From: Sulfuricurvum sp.
Lineage (GTDB): Bacteria > Campylobacterota > Campylobacteria > Campylobacterales > Sulfurimonadaceae
Assembly (NCBI GenBank): GCA_022729835.1
Contig: DZBC01000012.1
Span: 1 to 18,533, forward strand
DNA: 18,533 nt
Direction: 5' to 3'
The position numbers and the translations under genes are program-made. A model generated the notes under the pieces. The model did not search any database, was not told the origin of the DNA, and saw only the letters and a list, made by a program, of their open reading frames with translations. How positions within the stretch are numbered: the first letter of the stretch is position 1; each line of letters begins with the position of its first letter. Positions 14,200 through 18,533 of this stretch are shown here, one piece after another.

Positions 14200-15627
14200 A
14201 TGTGGTTTACACGTTTATGGATCATCTGGTTGCTGGGAGTGATGCCGCTGAGGGCCGAGTCGATGCCGGAGCTCTATGTCGTTTTTGACGCTTCGGGCAG
14301 TATGTGGGGGCAGATCGACGCAATCGCCAAAATCGAAAGCTCCAAAAAGATCCTCACTGAAGTGCTGCCGACCTTTCCGGCTCAAATGCCCATCGGATTG
14401 ATTGTCTACGGACATCGGGACAAAAGCTCTTGCAGCGATATCGAGCTCATGGAGCCGCTCGCCCTTTCCAACCGCCAAGCCGTACTGAACAAAATCACTA
14501 CCGTCCGTCCGCTCGGTATGACGCCGATGATCGATGCAGTTACCAAAGCATTGGAACAGTTCACCGACGCCCAAGGCCAAAAGATCGTTATTTTGTTGAG
14601 CGACGGCATCGAAACCTGCCACCAAGACCCCTGCGGCCAGATGCAACAACTCCACGCCAAGCATCCGCAATCTATCCTACATGTCATAGGATTCGGGGTC
14701 AACAGTGAGACCGCAAAGCAACTGGAGTGTCTTGCACAAGCCGGCTCAGGCAGATATTTTCACGCCGAAGATGCCCATAAGCTCACCGCCGCCTTCAATG
14801 AGCTCAACACTTCCATGACCCAAACCGTCGCGCAGGTCACATCGGTCTCAAAATCGGCCAAATCCTCTCTGGGCAAATTGCGCATCACCATGCCCCAAGA
14901 GAGCCAAAAAAGCGTTGCGACGGCGGTGATCTTTGCAGCCCAAAGCGATACGCCCAAAAAAACCGTTGAACAGCCTGCCAACGACACCCTTCACCCGCTC
15001 CCTGCGGGCGCATACCGCATCGCTCTGGGCTACGCCAACCCCAACTACCGTCCGGCAACCGATGTCAATCTGACAACCCTAGAGGTACTCGGCGGAGCAG
15101 AGACAACCCTCGCTCTAGGCGCTTTGAGCTTCAACCGCGCCCCCACGCTTCAAAAACTGCCGGTTGCCGCCGTCGAAATCCGATCCCAAAATAGCGGCGT
15201 TTCGCTCCGGCTGCAAGAGCACGGCAACGACTACTATCTCTACCTTCCAAAGCCTCTGCCTGAAGGGGTCTATGATGTTGCCCTGCGTTACAAGCAAAGC
15301 GAAGAGGCGACATTGATCGCTTCGGGTATCAGCGTCTTGGCATCACGCACAACGCCCATCGAGATCGACACCTCGTTTACCATGAAAAAACCCGAAGATG
15401 CCAAAGAGTGGCTGGGATGGGAGCTGATCGACACCCAAAGCAACCGCAGCATTCTCAAGCTTACGCGGCGCTGGGACAACGACTATCCGCTTTGGTCCAC
15501 ATTCGCGCTTGGCGCAGGAACCTACAAGGTGATGGTATGGCTCAAAGGGATGAACGAACCACTCGAAGCAACCGATGCACTACAGATCAAAAAAGGAGAA
15601 TCCGTCACCTTTGACAGCGGCATGTGA
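14200..15627 (+). CDS. Secreted von Willebrand factor A domain protein
   Basis: This is a 475-residue exported protein. The signal peptide is at about 1-19 (MWFTRLWIIWLLGVMPLRA). The VWA domain at about 24-200 has an intact metal-ion-dependent adhesion site: D30-A-S32-G-S34, T108 in PLGMTPMIDAV, and D135 in LLSDGIETC. Cysteines in SSCSDIE, ETCHQDPC and LECLAQ suggest disulphides in the periplasm. About 220-475 is a beta-rich tail with two similar-looking stretches (LPAGAYRIALGYA near 267, LPEGVYDVALRYK near 355, and LGAGTYKVMVWLK near 435), suggesting three repeats of a carbohydrate-binding or Ig-like module. The ligand is unknown. It stands alone, between the M23 gene and the convergent histidine kinase. 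Confidence 0.88.
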   Translation: MWFTRLWIIWLLGVMPLRAESMPELYVVFDASGSMWGQIDAIAKIESSKKILTEVLPTFPAQMPIGLIVYGHRDKSSCSDIELMEPLALSNRQAVLNKITTVRPLGMTPMIDAVTKALEQFTDAQGQKIVILLSDGIETCHQDPCGQMQQLHAKHPQSILHVIGFGVNSETAKQLECLAQAGSGRYFHAEDAHKLTAAFNELNTSMTQTVAQVTSVSKSAKSSLGKLRITMPQESQKSVATAVIFAAQSDTPKKTVEQPANDTLHPLPAGAYRIALGYANPNYRPATDVNLTTLEVLGGAETTLALGALSFNRAPTLQKLPVAAVEIRSQNSGVSLRLQEHGNDYYLYLPKPLPEGVYDVALRYKQSEEATLIASGISVLASRTTPIEIDTSFTMKKPEDAKEWLGWELIDTQSNRSILKLTRRWDNDYPLWSTFALGAGTYKVMVWLKGMNEPLEATDALQIKKGESVTFDSGM

Positions 15628-15682
15628 TCCTCTAAACACTCACTACACGTTTTGGTGTTATTGGGTCCATCACAATCCCTAA

Positions 15683-15704
15683 GTGAACCGGACATCCGGC
15701 TCAC
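15683..15704. terminator. Hairpin between the convergent VWA and histidine kinase genes
   Basis: GTGAACCGGA (15683-15692) and TCCGGCTCAC (15695-15704) form a 10-bp stem with one mismatch around a CA centre. The right arm covers the stop codon of the histidine kinase gene (15701-15703). There is no T-run on either side, so it may slow or stabilise mRNA ends rather than act as a classical rho-independent terminator. Confidence 0.4.
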
Positions 15705-17536
15705 ACCTCTATCAACGACTCAAACACAATGACGCAGTAAATTCCTTGCCCTTCATTTCCGATCTCGACAGTGCCTCCCAATTTGCGGGTCACCAAGGTG
15801 CGGGCCATCTCCAAACCCATACCGTAACCTGTACGCTCGGATACGCTCCCCATCCCCCCTCCGTTGTCGCGGTACTCGATGCGGATTGACCGACCTCCTT
15901 GAAGCATAAAGCGGATGTGCGGTGCCGCTGTTTTGACGCGCTCGAACTGATCAAGGCTGTTTTCAAAGAGAATACCCATCACATTGAGCAGGGCGCTTTG
16001 GTAGCCGATGCACTCGATGCCTGAGCCTTCGATCCTCACCTCTACCCCTAATCTTCGAACTTTTGCGTCGAAGATCGCCAGCATCCGACCCAGCGCTTCT
16101 TCAACGTAAAAGTGTTGCATTCTGGTCTCGGCGGCATAAAATGTACTAAAGAGCTTAAGCGTCTCATCCATGTGTTCGATAGCGTATTCGATCTTGGGCA
16201 GTTGCTCGCGCACACTCAGAGCAAGGCTTCGGTCGTCGCCGGCCGTTTGCATCCGTAGTGCCGCTACATGAGCGCCAAGCTGCGCAAAAGGCTGACGCCA
16301 CTGATGCGACACGTTGGCAATAATCCGTCCTACCCACGCGAAGCGCTGCTCTTGCTGCAGCAGCAGTTCGCTCTGCACCTGTGCCTCTTTCATCGACTTT
16401 ACCCGTTGCACGAGCGCCATGGAGAGCATGATGATCTCAAAAAGTACCGCCAACGGCGGGATGTAGCTAAGCGATACGGAGACCGCCACGATCCCTTTGA
16501 GGTGCATGACGACGACCAGCAGTGCCGCGATATAGACCCCTTCGCCGATTAAAAAATAGAGCGCGCTTTGATGACCACGTAGCAGCGCCCACAGCGCGAC
16601 GGCAATGACGGCAAACATTGAGATGAAGCTCAGCACCATGTAAGCCTCCGCCAGCGCCATCACCGAGGGGTCGATAAATCCGTAGAGAAATACAATCGCA
16701 CCAAATGCATTAAACAGCGCCAAAACCCCAAGAGCCTTATAGCCAAAGCGTGTTTGATGCCGTAGATCGAAGTAGCTCATTGTAAAGAGCAGCAAAAAAA
16801 GGATCATCAGCGGCGGCACAAACCAGGTGCTCAGCGTCAGGGCAAAGAGATCAATGCCGGTGTCTAGGAGATAGAGGATGCCGTTTTGAGCGAGCATAAA
16901 CCACAACACGCAGAGCGCGTGGAGCACATAAAAAAAGAAGTAGCGCTCGCGCAGTCCGATGCTCACGCTCAGATTATAAAGCACCAGCGCGGCGATCACG
17001 CCGCCATAAAGTCCCCAAAAGAGCAGGTCATAGCTGTTGATGCGGGTGAAGTGGGCTACGTCGTAAAGCTGCCAATAGAGCTCCATCGCCCCGTGGCTCT
17101 CAAAGCGGCTGATCAGTTCCACCTCCTCACCCGCAGCGAGCGGCAGATAAAAGAGGCTCTTGGCATTGAAGATGGCGCGGTCTTCCAAAGGTCTGAGGTC
17201 GCCGAGGCGGTGGTGCTGCGCTACTTCGCCGTTGCGCAGTACATAGGCATCGAGCAGATCGATGCCGGCTCTGGGGTGGCGGACGATGAGATTTTGCGCC
17301 CGGTCGCTCTCGTTGCGCAGCGTACAGCGGCTCCAAAAGACGTTTGGCGTATAGCCCACCTTCCACGCATCAAAGCGCTCCAGATGCGCTAAGTCTTCAA
17401 GCTGCGCCGTAGCGGTCGGATCGACAAAGAGTTCGCCGCATCCTTGCGTGCTTTGCGCTGGGGCGGTAATGTTTACATGTAAGGCTTGCGCCCATACGAG
17501 GCCCAGCAGCCCCAGCAGCAGCAAAAGCGCCTTCAT
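15701..17536 (-). CDS. 7TMR-DISM sensor histidine kinase
   Basis: This 611-residue membrane sensor kinase has a signal peptide at 1-16 (MKALLLLLGLLGLVWA), a periplasmic 7TMR-DISM extracellular domain to about 165 (WSRCTLRNESDRAQNLIVRH), seven transmembrane helices at about 170-375, a short coiled linker, a dimerisation helix with the phospho-acceptor His411 in NVSHQWRQPFAQL, and an ATPase domain with N-box FENSLDQF, G1 DNGGGM and G2 GYGMGLEMA. The HQWRQP box is typical of Campylobacterota kinases. The start chosen is the second ATG: the sequence AAGGAGG (complement of 17541-17547) lies 4 bp before it, inside the codons that follow the ATG at 17551. The signal is unknown. A response-regulator C-terminus lies one gene upstream (18393-18533) and may be the partner. 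A TTACATGTAA copy lies in the signal-peptide region. Confidence 0.92.
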   Translation of the reverse strand: MKALLLLLGLLGLVWAQALHVNITAPAQSTQGCGELFVDPTATAQLEDLAHLERFDAWKVGYTPNVFWSRCTLRNESDRAQNLIVRHPRAGIDLLDAYVLRNGEVAQHHRLGDLRPLEDRAIFNAKSLFYLPLAAGEEVELISRFESHGAMELYWQLYDVAHFTRINSYDLLFWGLYGGVIAALVLYNLSVSIGLRERYFFFYVLHALCVLWFMLAQNGILYLLDTGIDLFALTLSTWFVPPLMILFLLLFTMSYFDLRHQTRFGYKALGVLALFNAFGAIVFLYGFIDPSVMALAEAYMVLSFISMFAVIAVALWALLRGHQSALYFLIGEGVYIAALLVVVMHLKGIVAVSVSLSYIPPLAVLFEIIMLSMALVQRVKSMKEAQVQSELLLQQEQRFAWVGRIIANVSHQWRQPFAQLGAHVAALRMQTAGDDRSLALSVREQLPKIEYAIEHMDETLKLFSTFYAAETRMQHFYVEEALGRMLAIFDAKVRRLGVEVRIEGSGIECIGYQSALLNVMGILFENSLDQFERVKTAAPHIRFMLQGGRSIRIEYRDNGGGMGSVSERTGYGMGLEMARTLVTRKLGGTVEIGNEGQGIYCVIVFESLIEV

Positions 17537-17554
17537 CGCGCCTCCTTGCAATCT

Positions 17555-18352
17555 CTACTGCTTCAAATGATTTTTGAGCACCTCTATCGAGAGCCCTAGC
17601 TCTTTGGCAATCGTTTCAACCGAGAGACCGAATTTACTAATCATCACTCTCGCCGTCTCCAGCTTGCCCTCCAGCTTGCCGCGCTCCATCCCGCGCTCCA
17701 TCCCCAATTCATAACTGGGCAACTGCTCCATAGTGATTGTTCGTAACATCTCTTCCGCCTTTTTGAGTTTATCTTTAAGATTTCTGTTTTCAGATAGGGT
17801 CTCTAGCATCAGCATATACTTGCCAAAGCTATGTTCGTTCTCACCGGTAAGCACCTTGAGTCTTGAAGTCAAATGCATTAACAGCTCAAACTCATCTTTA
17901 CCTTTAAAGTCACACAAAATGCTCAGCACCAAAGCGTCGGGCGTATCCATAGCCAAGAACTTTTCACAGTCGATGGTGTGCATATCGATCAGATGATAGC
18001 GATAGTCGATCTGCGGGCTTTGGATGCAATCACGCATACTCAAAGCAGCTTTCCCAATATAGATCACATACTGATGAATGGGCAAATGCTCAAAACGCAT
18101 ATGGATATCGCTGTAGTAGCGTAGCATCCTTTTGGCCATAGTAGCGTCGTTGTCGTTTTGAATCTCAAGGTGCAAGATAGAATCAACCCCGCTGATCTTA
18201 CATGTAGCCACAATATCGACTTCGCGCTTCTCCACCCGCTGCAGCTCTTTATCGACAAACTCCACATCGGCAATTTCCAGACCGAGGATATAGAGTGCGA
18301 TATCTTCGGCAATAGCCTTGATGGTCTCTTTGGTGGTGATGTCTTTTTTCAT
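17555..18352 (-). CDS. Rpn-family (YhgA-like) recombination-promoting nuclease
   Basis: This 265-residue protein belongs to the Rpn/PD-(D/E)XK nuclease group, often annotated as putative transposase. The nuclease core is near the N-terminus: REVDIVATCKI with D46 and HLEIQNDND with E63-x-Q65. The regions MLRYYSDIHMRF and HQYVIYIGKA are also family-like. The C-terminus carries the characteristic charged repeats (GMERGMERGKLEGKLE, about 217-232) and a helical tail (VETIAKELGLSIEVLKNHL). Rpn proteins cut DNA in a Ca2+- or Mg2+-stimulated way and promote RecA-independent recombination. Its stop is 18 bp from the kinase start on the same strand. No clear Shine-Dalgarno sequence precedes ATG 18352. 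The gene may be an insertion between regulator and kinase. Confidence 0.85.
   Translation of the reverse strand: MKKDITTKETIKAIAEDIALYILGLEIADVEFVDKELQRVEKREVDIVATCKISGVDSILHLEIQNDNDATMAKRMLRYYSDIHMRFEHLPIHQYVIYIGKAALSMRDCIQSPQIDYRYHLIDMHTIDCEKFLAMDTPDALVLSILCDFKGKDEFELLMHLTSRLKVLTGENEHSFGKYMLMLETLSENRNLKDKLKKAEEMLRTITMEQLPSYELGMERGMERGKLEGKLETARVMISKFGLSVETIAKELGLSIEVLKNHLKQ
17657..17704. repeat. Two adjacent pairs of 12-bp tandem repeats inside the Rpn gene
   Basis: CTCCAGCTTGCC occurs at 17657-17668 and 17669-17680, then GCGCTCCATCCC at 17681-17692 and 17693-17704. On the coding strand they give GMER-GMER-GKLE-GKLE. The repeats are perfect at DNA level, so slippage could change copy number in steps of four residues without breaking the frame. 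Confidence 0.9.
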
Positions 18353-18376
18353 GGGGCTATTTTAGCGTAGGTTGAG

Positions 18377-18392
18377 CGCTTACATGTAAGCG
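18377..18392. repeat. 16-bp perfect palindrome centred on TTACATGTAA
   Basis: CGCTTACATGTAAGCG is perfectly self-complementary and extends to 18375-18394 with one mismatch. It begins 25 bp upstream of the Rpn start codon and reaches the stop codon of the response-regulator fragment, so it could be a hairpin ending that transcript or a binding site near the Rpn promoter. Confidence 0.7.
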
Positions 18393-18533
18393 TTACGAAT
18401 CTTTAAGCAGATAGCCCAGATCTTTAACGGTAACAATCAGATCCTCAAGCCCTTTTTTGCGCAGGCGAAAGACCATGTTGCGCAGGGTGTTGGGATCGAC
18501 CGTTTCATCAACGATGCGCTCTTCGACCCGCCG
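18393..18533 (-). CDS. OmpR-type response regulator, C-terminal fragment (runs off the window)
   Basis: The minus strand is open from the window edge to TAA at 18393-18395, giving 46 residues: RRVEERIVDETVDPNTLRN, then MVFRLRKKGLEDLIVTVKDLGYLLKDS. LRNMVFRLRKKGLEDLIVTVKDLGY is the recognition helix and C-terminal hairpin of a winged-helix effector domain of the OmpR/PhoB class (compare the usual RxLRxKLxxxLIxTVxGxGY). The receiver domain lies outside the window. On the same strand, one gene further, is the 7TMR-DISM histidine kinase, its likely partner. Confidence 0.75.
   Translation of the reverse strand, partial: RRVEERIVDETVDPNTLRNMVFRLRKKGLEDLIVTVKDLGYLLKDS

Larger units (their letters stand above)
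2882..18389. repeat. Highly iterated palindrome TTACATGTAA, 15 dispersed copies
   Basis: Exact copies begin at 4409, 5636, 7905, 7918, 8375, 9981, 13951, 17473 and 18380. Near copies begin at 2882 (CTACATGTAA), 12361 (ATACATGTAA), 12519 and 18198 (TTACATGTAG), 13519 (CTACATGTAC) and 14677 (CTACATGTCA). A specified palindromic 10-mer should occur about 0.02 times in 18.5 kb of random sequence. Copies lie both in intergenic DNA and inside coding regions, so this is not an ordinary operator set. Every ACATGT core I found in the window belongs to this family. None occurs before 2882. Function unknown. Confidence 0.9.

Noticed and set aside
15294..15704. Classical rho-independent terminator after the VWA gene
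   Set aside because: The 15683-15704 hairpin has no T-run on either strand, so it is listed only as a low-confidence terminator.

Overview
The window looks like a chromosomal segment of a free-living member of the Campylobacterota (Epsilonproteobacteria). I infer this from the style of the proteins: a plug-type TonB receptor, a HQWRQP-type sensor kinase with 7TMR-DISM architecture, an orphan PhnD-like binding protein beside a GGDEF protein, a DUF4411/XRE-ImmA toxin-antitoxin pair and an Rpn-family nuclease. Base composition is moderate to GC-rich for that phylum and I could not assign a genus. No rRNA, tRNA or CRISPR array was seen.

Layout. 1-2931 is a decaying stretch: an IS-like end (1-56) abuts an EAL phosphodiesterase that has lost its upstream domains (to 815), which runs 17 bp into the convergent 3' end of a TonB-dependent receptor pseudogene (799-2931). 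The receptor has two lesions, a 71-bp duplication-type insertion and a separate frameshift. 2942-9930 is mostly housekeeping and signalling: pyruvate kinase, a PhnD-like periplasmic binding protein divergent from a membrane diguanylate cyclase with an intact I-site, a 2-Cys peroxiredoxin with a possible PerR-type operator, and a divergent GT4 glycosyltransferase / PlcP-like phosphoesterase pair. That pair matches the Agt-PlcP pairing known from phosphate-stress membrane lipid remodelling. 9998-11820 is a compact cassette bounded by 20-bp inverted repeats (19/20 identical). It carries an XRE-ImmA antitoxin/protease gene with an inverted-repeat operator over its promoter and a PIN-like DUF4411 toxin; one repeat lies inside a remnant reading frame. 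12002-15627 holds a Pif1/RecD-like helicase, a secreted M23 peptidase and a secreted VWA protein. 15701-18533 holds a 7TMR-DISM histidine kinase, an Rpn-family nuclease and the C-terminus of an OmpR-type response regulator, all on the minus strand, so the nuclease gene sits between what may be a two-component pair.

The most unusual signal is a highly iterated palindrome, TTACATGTAA. It occurs exactly nine times, plus six one- or two-base variants, spread from 2882 to the end, both between and inside genes. Inside genes it is read as Leu-His-Val or Thr-Cys-Lys/Arg in unrelated proteins, so the DNA word, not the protein, appears to be conserved. Two copies form a nested 29-bp hairpin between the peroxiredoxin and glycosyltransferase genes, and another is the centre of a 16-bp palindrome between the Rpn and regulator genes.
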